Positions 9,191 through 18,073 are shown, counted from the stretch's first letter. The stretch is 64,000 bases of DNA from Streptomyces sp. NRRL S-1022 (GCF_000720135.1 NZ_JOIU01000001.1:62001-126000), one strand, 5' to 3'. A program made the numbers and translations. The notes: generated by a model not told the origin, from the sequence alone.

Positions 9191-10572
9191 ACCGTGCTCG
9201 GCGTGTCCTGCGGCGCCTCGCCCCGCGCACCCTGCGCGGCCGGCTCTCCCTGGTGGCGCTGACCACCGCGGCCCTGCTGATGACGGTCCTGACCGTCGTC
9301 TTCAACGCCGTGATGGACCGGCACCTGCAGCGCCAGGCGGACGACGAACTGCGCAACCGGGCGGCAGCGGTGGCCACGACCGTCGACACCACCGGCCCCC
9401 GGGCGCGCGTCGTGGAAACGGCCAACGACCGTCTCCTCGACGCCAACGTGTGGATCTACGGCGGGACCCGTCTGCTGGAGAAGCCGCCGTCCGCCACGGC
9501 CGGCGAACCGGCGGCCCGAGCCGCCGACCGGCTGGCCGCCCAGCGGGGGGACGCCTGCGCGACCGTTCAGGCACAGGGCCACCGGCCGGTCCGGCTGTGC
9601 GCCCAGCGCGTCCCCGGCCGCCGCTCCACCGCGACCGTCGTCACCGCCCTGGACCTGACTCCGTACGGCAGTTCGGCCGACACCCTGCTGGCGGGATCAC
9701 TCGTCCTGGACGGCGTGATGCTCGGCTGCACCTATGTACTCACGCGCCTGGCCGTCGGCCGGGCGCTGCGCCCGGTGCGGACGATGACCGACCAGGCCAC
9801 CCAGTGGAGCGCGGTGGGCTCCGACGAGCGCTTCGGCACGGAGGACCACCCGACCGAACTCGCCCGCCTGGGTGCCTCCCTGGACGCGCTTCTGGACCGC
9901 ATACGTACCGTCCTGCGCCACGAACAGCAGCTGACCGCAGAGCTCTCCCACGAACTGCGTACACCGCTCACCCGGATCGTGATGGAACTCGACTGGTGGC
10001 GGGCCCGCCCCCGCACGGCCGTCGAGACCCACACCACCCAAGAGGTGATCGCCGAGGCCGCCCAGTCCATGCGGACCATCTGCGACACGCTCCTGCACGA
10101 CGCCCGAGAGAACGCACTGCATCCGGCAGCGGTCCCCGGAACAACCGACGTCCTCCCCGTCCTGGACCGCCTGCTCCAGCGCATCGACGCCCCGGACCAC
10201 GTGAAGACCGTGGTGGAGACGCAGGCGCCGGCGTTGGAGGCGGGTGTCGCCCCGGCCCTTCTCGAACGCGTTCTCAGCCCCCTGCTCACGAACGCCGCCC
10301 GCTACGCCCGCTCCCGCGTGACCGTGTCGGCGCGGCGCATCCCCGGCGCCGTGCGGATCGACGTCGTCGACGACGGCCCCGGCGTGCCGGAGACCTTCAG
10401 GGACGAGCTGTTCCAGCCGGGCAGGCGCGCCGATCCCGGCGACGGCCACGACGGCGCGGGCCTGGGACTGCCGCTCGCGCGACGCCTGGCCCGCGCCGTC
10501 GGAGGTGACGTGCTTCACGACCCCGGACATACGCCCGGGGCCAGGTTCACGGTCAGCCTGCCCGCCGGATGA
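9187..10572 (+). CDS. sensor histidine kinase
   Basis: 461 residues. TM1 at about 22-43, an extracytoplasmic domain of roughly 120 residues, TM2 near 165-185, HAMP-like linker, then HisKA with phospho-acceptor His255 in SHELRTPLTR, and an HATPase domain with DDGPGVPE and GAGLGLPLARRL. The extracytoplasmic domain has two Cys (GDACAT and RLCAQR) that could sense redox state or simply form a disulfide. Partner of the upstream response regulator. The 3' end overlaps the convergent COG4705 gene by 20 bp. Confidence 0.93.
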   Translation: MNRARRVLRRLAPRTLRGRLSLVALTTAALLMTVLTVVFNAVMDRHLQRQADDELRNRAAAVATTVDTTGPRARVVETANDRLLDANVWIYGGTRLLEKPPSATAGEPAARAADRLAAQRGDACATVQAQGHRPVRLCAQRVPGRRSTATVVTALDLTPYGSSADTLLAGSLVLDGVMLGCTYVLTRLAVGRALRPVRTMTDQATQWSAVGSDERFGTEDHPTELARLGASLDALLDRIRTVLRHEQQLTAELSHELRTPLTRIVMELDWWRARPRTAVETHTTQEVIAEAAQSMRTICDTLLHDARENALHPAAVPGTTDVLPVLDRLLQRIDAPDHVKTVVETQAPALEAGVAPALLERVLSPLLTNAARYARSRVTVSARRIPGAVRIDVVDDGPGVPETFRDELFQPGRRADPGDGHDGAGLGLPLARRLARAVGGDVLHDPGHTPGARFTVSLPAG

Positions 10573-11443
10573 CCCGCTTCTTGCCCTCCTTCACCGAACG
10601 GCGTTCCTGCACGTGGGCGTACGCCATCAGCCCGAACAGGACGGCGACGAGCACGGCGGACGAGCCCGCGGTACCCAGATCCAGGCCGCCCTTGGCGACC
10701 GGCTTGGTGAGGAAGTCGCCGGCGGTGGCGCCCAGCGGGCGGGTGAGCACGAAGGCGATCCAGAACAGCAGCACGTTCGGCACCGCGGGCACCTTCATCA
10801 GCGCCGCCAGCACGGCCAGCACTCCGGTCACGAGCAGCGCGCCGCCCAGGTAGCCGAGACCGGAGCTGTCGGAGAGGAAGTCGCCCATCGAGGTGCCGAG
10901 GGTGTTCGAGACCAGGATCGCCGCCCAGAACAGCGCCTCGCCCCGGAAGGTGACGATGTCGCGGATCTGGAACGTCATGCCGCTCAGCTTCCAGGCGAGG
11001 AAGATCGCCAGCAGGATCGAGATGAGGATCGCCGCCCCGGCAGGGTAGCCGAGGCCCAGTCCCTGCGGTCCCCAGCCCAGCTTCGTCGCGCCGTTCGACA
11101 GGTACGTGGCACTGGCGTCGCGGTTCATGAAGTCGGACATGGTCGTGCCGGCCATGGAGGTCGACAGGATCACGGTCCAGTAGAAGAACGGGTTGTAGTG
11201 GCTGGAGCGCAGCTGGACCACCAGCGTCACCACGAAGACCAGGAACAGTACGACCGTGGTGAGGAAGTAGCCCAGCTTCAGGGTCTGCGCGAAGAGGTCG
11301 CCCGCCGTCTCGCCCAGGGTCGTCGCGGCGATCTTCATGATCCAGAACGCCAGCGTGACCTCGGGCAGCTTCTTCATCACCGACTTGGTCGTACTCGACG
11401 TGCTCGCGACGTCGAGGTCGGTGAGGACCTCCGGTTTCTCCAA
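10553..11443 (-). CDS. COG4705-type multipass membrane protein (copy 1)
   Basis: 296 residues, almost wholly hydrophobic with about eight transmembrane helices, and four repeats of a signature (TLGETAGDL, TTMSDFM, TSMGDFL, ATAGDFL) in which an acidic residue follows Gly/Ser at the end of a helix. The family is uncharacterised, though the intramembrane acidic repeats suggest cation or substrate handling. The TTG start is chosen because AGGAG lies 7 bases upstream; an ATG start would lose the first 27 residues. A long leader with a perfect hairpin precedes it. Convergent with the histidine kinase. Confidence 0.85.
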   Translation of the reverse strand: MEKPEVLTDLDVASTSSTTKSVMKKLPEVTLAFWIMKIAATTLGETAGDLFAQTLKLGYFLTTVVLFLVFVVTLVVQLRSSHYNPFFYWTVILSTSMAGTTMSDFMNRDASATYLSNGATKLGWGPQGLGLGYPAGAAILISILLAIFLAWKLSGMTFQIRDIVTFRGEALFWAAILVSNTLGTSMGDFLSDSSGLGYLGGALLVTGVLAVLAALMKVPAVPNVLLFWIAFVLTRPLGATAGDFLTKPVAKGGLDLGTAGSSAVLVAVLFGLMAYAHVQERRSVKEGKKRVIRRAG

Positions 11444-11468
11444 TTCAACTCTCCTGTCCGGTCGAACG

Positions 11469-11507
11469 ACAGGGCGCTCGCCCCCGATAGCGGGACGAGC
11501 GCCCTGT
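11469..11507 (-). promoter_or_regulatory. perfect 12-bp hairpin in the leader of COG4705 copy 1
   Basis: ACAGGGCGCTCG (11469-11480) is exactly complementary to CGAGCGCCCTGT (11496-11507), with a 15-base loop. It lies between the OmpR-type repeat box and the TTG start, hence inside the probable 5' untranslated region, about 25 bases before the start codon. It could be a leftover terminator of the upstream copy, a mRNA stabiliser or a translational switch. Confidence 0.6.
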
Positions 11508-11558
11508 GAGATGAGCCGACCGCCGAGCGGTCGTGATCTCCGACCGTGGCACAGAGAG

Positions 11559-11576
11559 CCTGAACGCATCCTGAAC
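11559..11576 (-). promoter_or_regulatory. direct-repeat box (GTTCAGGATGCGTTCAGG), probable response-regulator site
   Basis: On the minus strand two TTCAGG units are spaced one helical turn apart (GTTCAGGATGCGTTCAGG). A nearly identical box precedes the second COG4705 gene, and in both cases the conserved stretch GTGSCACGGTCG follows. Direct repeats with an 11-bp period are typical OmpR-family sites. Inferred target of the adjacent response regulator. Confidence 0.65.
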
Positions 11577-11593
11577 GCGTACGGTGTGCCAGG

Positions 11594-12433
11594 TCAGGCC
11601 GCGCGTCGGGCGGCAGGCTCCGGCTCGGTGACGTCCTTGCGGGTCACGCTCAGGTAGACGACCAGGCCGAGGATGACGGCCAGGAACAGCACGCTGGTGA
11701 TCACGGTGCCCAGGCCCAGGCCCCCGTCGCCGGTCGGCTGGGAGAGGTAGTCGCCGATCGACGCGCCGAGGGGGCGCGTGAGGATGTAGGCGATCCAGAA
11801 GCTCCACACCGCGTCCAGGCCCAGCGCGAAGTGCGCGATGGCCACCGCGGCGATGGCCGCCGCGAACAGGACGGCGGACAGCCAGTACCCGAGGTCCATG
11901 CGCTCGGATACCAGGTCGCCGGCCGCGGTGCCCAGGGCGAAGGTGAACAGCACCGCGAGCCAGTAGAAGGACTCACGGCTGGTGGTGCCGATGCTGTGGA
12001 TGGACAGCGTCCGCTCACGCCGGTACCAGACGGCGAACACGATCGCGAGCAGGACCGCGAACACCGCCGTACTCGTCTCCAGCGGCACGCCCATGTCGTC
12101 GGTCAGGTTGTCACTGATCAGGGTGCCGACGACGCTGATCAGGGCCACGGCGAGCCAGTACACACCGGCCCGGTACGCCCTCGTACGGAACTGCACCACC
12201 AGCACCACGGCCAGCAGCGCGCCCATCAGCACCGACACACCGGTCAGGCCCAGGCCGGCCTTCTCGTTCAGCAGATCGGCCGCGGTCTCCCCGACGGTCG
12301 TGCACAGCACCTTGATGATCCAGAAATAGAGGGTGACCTCGGGCACCTTGTTCCAGCGAAATCGGTGCCGGGCCGGATCGGCGGGCCCACCCGTCTCGGG
12401 CACCGCGGACGTCTCGGAGGTTTGATAGGTCAT
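11594..12433 (-). CDS. COG4705-type multipass membrane protein (copy 2)
   Basis: 279 residues, a paralogue of the neighbouring gene with the same fourfold acidic signature (TVGETAADL, TLISDNL, TAAGDLV, ASIGDYL) and about eight membrane helices. The polar N-terminus of about 27 residues is longer than in copy 1. The ATG at 12433 has no Shine-Dalgarno; instead a -10-like CACGGT lies 8 bases upstream and the direct-repeat box sits at the -35 region, so the mRNA is probably leaderless. It appears co-regulated with copy 1 and by inference with the nearby two-component system. Confidence 0.85.
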   Translation of the reverse strand: MTYQTSETSAVPETGGPADPARHRFRWNKVPEVTLYFWIIKVLCTTVGETAADLLNEKAGLGLTGVSVLMGALLAVVLVVQFRTRAYRAGVYWLAVALISVVGTLISDNLTDDMGVPLETSTAVFAVLLAIVFAVWYRRERTLSIHSIGTTSRESFYWLAVLFTFALGTAAGDLVSERMDLGYWLSAVLFAAAIAAVAIAHFALGLDAVWSFWIAYILTRPLGASIGDYLSQPTGDGGLGLGTVITSVLFLAVILGLVVYLSVTRKDVTEPEPAARRAA

Positions 12434-12457
12434 GGCCGACGACCGTGCCACCGGACA

Positions 12458-12475
12458 CCTGAACACATCCTGACC
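12458..12475 (-). promoter_or_regulatory. direct-repeat box (GGTCAGGATGTGTTCAGG) before COG4705 copy 2
   Basis: Second instance of the TTCAGGAtgyGTTCAGG box, 14 of 18 bases identical in detail and identical in spacing to 11559-11576. It ends 25 bases before the ATG, which is where an activator replacing a -35 element would bind for a leaderless transcript. Confidence 0.65.
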
Positions 12476-12496
12476 GGCTCGCTCGGCCGGTTGCGC

Positions 12497-12526
12497 GTGC
12501 CGCGCGGGCCTTCGCCCGCGCGGCAC
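12497..12526 (-). terminator. strong intrinsic-type hairpin after the GNAT gene
   Basis: GTGCCGCGCGGGC, four-base loop CTTC, then GCCCGCGCGGCAC: 13 perfect base pairs beginning 9 bases after the GNAT stop on the minus strand. No U-tract, as usual for Streptomyces. It insulates the next gene's promoter. Confidence 0.85.
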
Positions 12527-12534
12527 AGGCCGGG

Positions 12535-13047
12535 TCAGATACCGAACGCAGCGGCGTAGTGGACGGTCCCGCCGGGGAGCGGATGGCGGGTGTCAAGGCT
12601 CAGTGCCATCAGGGCGTCGTCGGGGACGTCGATGGTCAGGCTGATGCCGTGGTCCGAGGCCCGGGTGAACCCGAACCGGGGGTAGTAGGCCGGATGTCCG
12701 AGGACGACCACGTGGCGCTCTCCCAGGGAGCGCGCCGCGCCCAGGGCGGCACGGATCGCCGCGCTGCCCGCACCGGTGCGCTGGTGCTCGGGTCGTACGG
12801 CGCACGGGGCCAGGCACAGGGCCGGTGTGGTGCCGATGTGGCAGCGGGTCAGCAGTGCGTGGCCCACCGGCCGGCCGGTCTCGTCCGCAGCGACGAGGGA
12901 GAGACCCTCGATCCAGGCGGTCGGGTCGGCGCGCAGGCTGTCGACGAGGTCAGCCTCGGCAGGGGTGGGGAAAGCGGCAAGGTTGATGTCGCGGATGGCG
13001 GGGATGTCGGCGCTGGTTTCGGCGCGCGAGAACCACTTGTTGTCCAT
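12535..13047 (-). CDS. GNAT-family N-acetyltransferase (YhbS-like)
   Basis: 170 residues. The acetyl-CoA binding motif A is RPEHQRTGAGSAAIRAAL (about 88-105), followed by VVLGHPAYYPRFGF, typical of YhbS-type acetyltransferases, where Tyr and His line the active site. The acceptor is unknown; relatives acetylate small amines or protein N-termini. Single gene, terminated by the strong hairpin downstream. Length fits the family. Confidence 0.88.
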   Translation of the reverse strand: MDNKWFSRAETSADIPAIRDINLAAFPTPAEADLVDSLRADPTAWIEGLSLVAADETGRPVGHALLTRCHIGTTPALCLAPCAVRPEHQRTGAGSAAIRAALGAARSLGERHVVVLGHPAYYPRFGFTRASDHGISLTIDVPDDALMALSLDTRHPLPGGTVHYAAAFGI

Positions 13048-13275
13048 GGCGTTGGAGAACCGTTTCGGAAGACGTTCGTGTGGGGCCCTGCGAGCTCACG
13101 CTCTCAGCGAGGGCGGGACAGGGAGTCAGGCCACGGCCCGGGACGTGAGGGAGACCTGGGCACTGCGCATGGTGGCCACGAGCGCGGTCATCAACCTCAC
13201 CTCCCATCCTCAACTCCTGATCAGGCACGAACACCGCCAGCGTACACGCCTGCGAGCGCCTGCTCACCTTTCTGA

Positions 13276-15426
13276 TCAGCACAGGCACGGGTCCGTCCCC
13301 CAGCCGAGGCCCAGCACGTCCGCGTCCCGCAGCGCACCGGAGAAGGCCTGGACCTCGTCCACGTCACCGTGGAGGTACTCGCCCCAGCCGTCACCGGCTC
13401 TGCCCCGCCCGATCTGGAGGGCACCGGTGCTGTGCCAGCCGTTGGTGAGGCTCGCGGTCGCCTCGGCGTTCGTCTCACCGTCGAAGTAGAGCCTGATCGT
13501 GTCGGTCCCGTCGTCGTAGGTTACGGCGAGACGGTGGCCCAGCCCCTCGCCACCGTCCGCGCCCTCGATCTGGGACACCACCGCCTCGTGGGCTCCGGCC
13601 TCGTCCTTCTCCGGCATCACCAGCTGCCAGGTGTGCGTGGACGGCTCGTAACGCAGCTTGAAAGCGTCCGTGTGTTCGCCGGCCTGCGACAGCACGGTCA
13701 TCGGGTGGGCCGGCTCCGAGTCTGCGAGGCGTACGACGACACCCAGGGTGAAACTGTCCCCGGTGTCCACGACGGGTCCGTCGGCAACGGCGTGTCCGGA
13801 TGCGCCGTCCAGGTGCAGATGCCCCTCGCCGACGAGGGTCGGCGGCCCGTAGGTGCAGTCGGGGTCGATGTCCGGGAGACAGGCGCTGCCGGCGTCACGG
13901 TGGATCGAGGCTCCCCCGCCGAGCCGCAGCGGCGCGCCCTCCGACTGCTCGGGGCTGGCGCCGTCCGTCTCGGTCTCCAGCGACCAATGGCCGAGTGACT
14001 CCGGCTTCCGCTGCGCCAGTCCGGCCGCCTCACCCGGTACGACGACCCGGTCGTGCACCTGGACGTCACCGATGTCGCCCTGCCACCGGTCGCGGTACCC
14101 GGTGGCACCCTGCGCCCGTCCGATCTGGAACGCGCCGGACGCCCCGGTGGGAGTCGCCGTAGCCGGGCTGCCGACCTCGTGACCGTTGACGTACAGGTGT
14201 GCGCGACCCGTCTCGGCGTCGTACAGCCCGAGCAGATGGGCCCACTCCCCGGTCTCGGGCGCGCCGCCGGACACCGTCGCGCCCCCGATCGTGAACGACC
14301 AGGCGGGTCCACTGCCCGGGGTGCGCAGCCCGAGCGTGAATCCGGGCTGCACGTCCGCGTCCTGGCTGGCGACGGTCATGGCCCGGCTGGTCTTTGCCGG
14401 CCGAGCCCAGGCGCTGACCGCGAAGGACTTGCTGGTGTCGGTGACCGCGGCGTCCGGGGTGAGGAAGCCGTGGCCGCTGCCGTCGAGGCGCACCGTGGCG
14501 GTGATCCCCGTCCCCGCGGGCGCAGGGCCGCCGAAGGTGACTCCGGTGCCGACGCGGGCAGGGGTACCCGTCTCGGCCGACGCCCTGCGGGAGCCCACCG
14601 GGTCGTCCAGCTTCCAGCGGGCGACAGGGGGACGCCCGGACTTCACGTTGAAACCGTACCGGGACTCTCCGCTACTGCGGCCCGACCGGTCGATCGCATG
14701 GACCGTCAGCTCCTTGGGCCCTGATGTCAGCGGCAAGTACGGGATGGTCACGGCAGCGCCCGGCCGCTCGGTGAACACGGTGCCATGAGGGCCGCCCAGG
14801 AAGCTGTACGTGTACGACACCACGTCGTCGGAGGGCGAGTCCACGGTGAAGTGCCCGTAGACGCCGACCCCATCCACCCAGAACACGTCCTCGGGCTTGG
14901 GGTATTCGGGGGAGTTGATCTCCGCCTTCTCAGGGTTCGCGTCGTCGTACACGAACGAGCAGACCGAGCCGCCGCCCTCATCGCTCCATGCGGACTTCGC
15001 CTGGCCGTCGTTTGCGCGGACATGCCAGGAAACGACCGTGTTCGCGGGTACGTCGTCCGGCAACGCCCAGTAGTGCCGCGCGCCCGACGGCAAGGTGGTG
15101 GTCGTGTAGGTACGGCGTTGCTCCGCCCCGGCCGAGTCCGTCCACCAGGCTTCGAACTCGCCCTGCACCGGGCTGAACTCGGAGGGCTGGTTGTCCTCCT
15201 CCGGGTCGTACAGCAGGGCACCGAGCCTGGGCGGCGCCGACACGTACGGCGTTTCGTCACCGGTGGCGCAGGCCTTGCCTTGTGACTGGAGATCCTGGAC
15301 CAGCGGTTGCTTCGGCGGCAGGTTGGCCGCCGCGTACGCAGTACCGGAAACCACGGCCAGCAGGGCCGCCGCGCAGCCTCCCACCACCGTCCGTCTGCTT
15401 CCGACTGTCCTTGCCAACCTGGTCAA
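13276..15426 (-). CDS. large secreted protein with two LamG-like jelly-roll domains
   Basis: 716 residues. N-terminal Sec signal (SRRTVVGGCAAALLAVVSGT, cleavage near 33). Residues 40-250 contain Ig/Fn-like beta sandwiches (WHVRANDGQAKSAWS, TVHAIDRSGRSSG). Two LamG/concanavalin-like domains follow at about 265-465 and 475-710, each with KSFAVSAWARP or DSFTLGVVVRL near the start, ARLYVNG-like strands and AFQIGRA/ALQIGRG near the end. Such proteins usually bind carbohydrate or other polymers outside the cell. It may once have been linked to RHS or glycosidase genes, but none is adjacent. Ends DPCLC with a pair of Cys. Confidence 0.85.
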   Translation of the reverse strand: MTRLARTVGSRRTVVGGCAAALLAVVSGTAYAAANLPPKQPLVQDLQSQGKACATGDETPYVSAPPRLGALLYDPEEDNQPSEFSPVQGEFEAWWTDSAGAEQRRTYTTTTLPSGARHYWALPDDVPANTVVSWHVRANDGQAKSAWSDEGGGSVCSFVYDDANPEKAEINSPEYPKPEDVFWVDGVGVYGHFTVDSPSDDVVSYTYSFLGGPHGTVFTERPGAAVTIPYLPLTSGPKELTVHAIDRSGRSSGESRYGFNVKSGRPPVARWKLDDPVGSRRASAETGTPARVGTGVTFGGPAPAGTGITATVRLDGSGHGFLTPDAAVTDTSKSFAVSAWARPAKTSRAMTVASQDADVQPGFTLGLRTPGSGPAWSFTIGGATVSGGAPETGEWAHLLGLYDAETGRAHLYVNGHEVGSPATATPTGASGAFQIGRAQGATGYRDRWQGDIGDVQVHDRVVVPGEAAGLAQRKPESLGHWSLETETDGASPEQSEGAPLRLGGGASIHRDAGSACLPDIDPDCTYGPPTLVGEGHLHLDGASGHAVADGPVVDTGDSFTLGVVVRLADSEPAHPMTVLSQAGEHTDAFKLRYEPSTHTWQLVMPEKDEAGAHEAVVSQIEGADGGEGLGHRLAVTYDDGTDTIRLYFDGETNAEATASLTNGWHSTGALQIGRGRAGDGWGEYLHGDVDEVQAFSGALRDADVLGLGWGTDPCLC

Positions 15427-15800
15427 GTAGGCCTCCTCCGTGAGTGATCGGCGCTCGGGATCGACACGAACCGCATGAAGCTAACAGCCGACACCGACAG
15501 CGCCGAAAGGGTTTTCCGTCGGCTCACTGCGACGAGGCGCTTCTACGCGGTGTCGTGGGTGACAACGGCCAGAGCGTGTCCTGACGGACATCGGGGCGAC
15601 GCCAAGTGGTGGCCGGTACCGCCGTATTCAGCCGGAGCCGGGTCGGAGACGCGGCGAGATGCGACCGCAGGATGAGTTCTGCTTCCTCCTGCGGTCGCAG
15701 CTGCGCCGGTGACCGGCCTTGGTCAGGTGCGACTCCAGTCGCACACGATGGCGACCCGGGATCGATGTGGCAGCGCGTGCCCTGCGCCGAGGATGGCCGG
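15427..15800. other. divergent intergenic region with a 13-bp perfect hairpin
   Basis: TGCGACCGCAGGA (15660-15672) pairs perfectly with TCCTGCGGTCGCA (15687-15699) around a 14-base loop. The region separates the LamG gene (minus) from the membrane lipase (plus). The hairpin may mark a leader structure or an operator for the lipase. GAGGATGG shortly before 15801 supports the GTG start used there. Confidence 0.5.
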
Positions 15801-17249
15801 GTGACCGAGATCATCACGGGGTGGTACATGTCCCCCCTGGAGTTGCTTGTCCTGCTGGGCGCCGCCGCGATCGTGGTGGCGCGCTGGCTTCCCCCCGCCG
15901 CCCGCCCCCGCGTCACGGTCGTGGCGGGGACGGTACTCGTGCTGTCTGTGATCGTGCTGAGCGTGGCGGGGCTCCGCTGGCAGATGCTGCCGGTACTGGC
16001 AGGCTCTGTCTGCGCGTTGCCAAGCGCCGTGTCCGCGTTGCTGCGACGCCGCAGCGGCCGGCCGGTGTGGCGGGCGCGATGGTGGCTGGCGTTGCCGGGG
16101 TCGTTGGCCTGCCTCGGCCTGATCGTCACGGGCCCGGTGGCTGCCTGGGCCTTTCCGGTACCCGTGTTCCCCACGCCGTCAGGTGACTTCGCGGTCGGTA
16201 CTCGCGTGGTGCAGTGGACCGACCCACACCGTCCCGAGACCGCCACCGCCGACCCGCAGGACCGGCGCACGGTGGTGGTCCAGCTCTGGTATCCCGCGCG
16301 GCGGAGCCCCGCAGGCGTGCAGCGGGCCCGGTACCTCGGACGCACGGAGCACGAGGCGCGCACGGTGTCCGACGCCCTCGCCCGGTATGCCGGCCTGCCT
16401 GGCTTCCTCGTCGACGGCGTCCCGCGTGCCCGCACCCATGCGGTCTTCAACGCCCCGGTGGCCGACAAGGGCGGCCGGTTCCCGGTCGTGCTGTTCTCTC
16501 CCGGGCTGGGCGGAGTGCGCACGCAGAACACCGCTTGGGCGGAGGAACTGGCCAGCCACGGCTATGTGGTCGCCGCTCTCGACCATCCGTACGACTCCGC
16601 CGCCGTCGTCCTCGCCGACGGCCGGACGATCAGGACCAGGATCACATCCACCGGCGACGACGAGGACGACGAACGGGCCGTCGAAACCACGCGAATCCGC
16701 GCCGCGGACCTGAGCTTCGGCCTGACTCAGCTGGGCCGTGTGGACCGAGGTGAGATCGCGGGCCCGCTGACCGGACGTCTGGACACCGGTCGGGTCGCGG
16801 TGACCGGCCACTCTCTGGGTGGCGCTGCCGCCCTGCAGGCAGCCCGCCAGGACCGTCGGTTCGCCGCCGTCATCGATCTGGACGGCTATCCCCGTGATCC
16901 CGACCCGGACTCCTTCCACCAGCCGGTGCTCGGGCTCACCCAGGCCATCGCCCGGGAAACCGACCCGCGGTACATACCGCGCCTCACGAAGGTCCTCAAG
17001 CTCAGCACCGGGACGAGCTACCGGCTCACCATCCCGGGCGCCGCACACCTCACCTTCATGGACGCCCCTCTCTACCTGCCGCCTGTGCCCTCGATGGTCG
17101 GGTCCCTGGGCCGCACCGAGGGCCCGCGCGTCGTCGCCGCAGCCACGCTCGCCTTCCTGGACAGCACGCTGCGGCACGGACCGGGCGACCTGGCCGGCGT
17201 TCTGTCGACCTACGGCGACCTCAGCGTCCACCACCCGGGCAACGGCTGA
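15801..17249 (+). CDS. membrane-anchored alpha/beta hydrolase (PAF-acetylhydrolase-like lipase)
   Basis: 482 residues. Four hydrophobic segments within the first 120 residues anchor the protein; the remainder is an alpha/beta hydrolase. The nucleophile elbow is GHSLGGAAAL (Ser near 339), with Asp in VIDLDGYP (about 359) and His in GAAHLTF (about 415). The pattern SPGLGG...ASHGYVVAALDHPYDS is characteristic of the platelet-activating-factor acetylhydrolase-like group. Probably cleaves short-chain esters at the outer membrane face. The GTG is chosen from ribosome-binding-site spacing; an upstream GTG at 15606 would add 65 residues without protein-like composition. Confidence 0.85.
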   Translation: MTEIITGWYMSPLELLVLLGAAAIVVARWLPPAARPRVTVVAGTVLVLSVIVLSVAGLRWQMLPVLAGSVCALPSAVSALLRRRSGRPVWRARWWLALPGSLACLGLIVTGPVAAWAFPVPVFPTPSGDFAVGTRVVQWTDPHRPETATADPQDRRTVVVQLWYPARRSPAGVQRARYLGRTEHEARTVSDALARYAGLPGFLVDGVPRARTHAVFNAPVADKGGRFPVVLFSPGLGGVRTQNTAWAEELASHGYVVAALDHPYDSAAVVLADGRTIRTRITSTGDDEDDERAVETTRIRAADLSFGLTQLGRVDRGEIAGPLTGRLDTGRVAVTGHSLGGAAALQAARQDRRFAAVIDLDGYPRDPDPDSFHQPVLGLTQAIARETDPRYIPRLTKVLKLSTGTSYRLTIPGAAHLTFMDAPLYLPPVPSMVGSLGRTEGPRVVAAATLAFLDSTLRHGPGDLAGVLSTYGDLSVHHPGNG

Positions 17250-17308
17250 CAGCCCGTACGGACGGCTGCGGCCGATGACTGTCGGTGGTCGTCGTTAGGG
17301 TGACGATC

Positions 17309-17650
17309 ATGAGTATGACAGCAGTGATGATCACGGTGGATTGTGCGGAACCGCAGGAGCTGGCCCAGTGGTGGGCGACTGCGTTGGGAGGCGAGATCGC
17401 CCAGGACCACGGCGACTTCGTCATCGTCAGAGCGCAGCCTCTTGCACTGGGTTTCCAGCGTGTGGCCGAGGAGCGGCGCGGCAAGAACCGTGTGCACGTC
17501 GACTTCGCGGCCGCGCCCGGCACGGGCCTGGCGGGGGAGGTGGAGCGGCTGGTCGCTCTGGGTGCGAGCGTCGTCGGCGAGCACAGCGTTCCGGGCCTCA
17601 CCTGGACTGTGCTGCAGGACCCGGCCGGCAACGAGTTCTGCGTCCACTGA
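17309..17650 (+). CDS. VOC-superfamily (glyoxalase-like) protein
   Basis: 113 residues, a single glyoxalase-like unit: TVDCAEPQELAQWWATALGG at the start, NRVHVDFAA in the middle and TVLQDPAGNEFCVH at the end, the usual beta-alpha-beta-beta-beta signature with metal-ligand-like His and Glu. Stand-alone members with this exact ending are common in Streptomyces and mostly uncharacterised; some bind antibiotics or small electrophiles. AGGGTGA lies 6 bases upstream of the ATG. Confidence 0.85.
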   Translation: MSMTAVMITVDCAEPQELAQWWATALGGEIAQDHGDFVIVRAQPLALGFQRVAEERRGKNRVHVDFAAAPGTGLAGEVERLVALGASVVGEHSVPGLTWTVLQDPAGNEFCVH

Positions 17651-17662
17651 CATGCATGGCCG

Positions 17663-17706
17663 CCGTGCTGGTCACAGCCATTCGTTGGTGACTGCGACCA
17701 GCACGG
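17663..17706 (+). terminator. hairpin after the VOC gene
   Basis: CCGTGCTGGTC (17663-17673) pairs with GACCAGCACGG (17696-17706), 11 perfect pairs with a 22-base loop that itself contains GTCA/TGAC complementarity. It begins 13 bases after the stop and is probably the terminator. Confidence 0.65.
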
Positions 17707-18073
17707 TCGCCTCGTAGCGGACGCCGGATTCGCTTCGTGGGGGGCGACCTGAGGTGACGCGGGCCATAGGGGCCATGTCACGTCCTAAGAGAGGCCGTAG
17801 AGGCACCCTCCGGCTACCAGGCAGGAAAGTTGCGAAATGACCGTTCTGTCTTGTTTCTCCGAAGCTGGATAGTACGTCACATTCTTGCCTTGGCTCCGGC
17901 GGGCCCCTAAACATGTTTCTCGTTGCCGCAAACCGCAGGGCCGACCGGGCGTTGATCGCCGGACACGCCCGGTGCGCCGTGCAGCACGGGGCCTCACGCC
18001 GACGCCCTGCAGGCCGCGACCGGAGCTTCCGGCCGGCGCCTACAACGACGTTTCACAGGAGAGTCCCTTTCTC
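17707..18073. other. long leader/promoter region of the transglycosylase
   Basis: No gene seen. A comparatively A/T-rich stretch at 17820-17890 probably contains the promoter, leaving a G/C-rich 5' untranslated region of 100 or more bases before CAGGAG and the ATG. Leaders of cell-wall hydrolase genes in Streptomyces often hold a c-di-AMP riboswitch. I could not match the consensus here, so I do not call one. Confidence 0.4.

Noticed and set aside
13276..15426. Long plus-strand open frames across the LamG gene
   Set aside because: They are shadow frames caused by high G/C content. Only the minus frame has a signal peptide, LamG motifs and normal composition.
17707..18073. Possible c-di-AMP (ydaO-type) riboswitch before the transglycosylase gene
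   Set aside because: Gene context fits and the leader is long, but I could not find the conserved segments of the riboswitch, so no call was made. A covariance-model search would decide.
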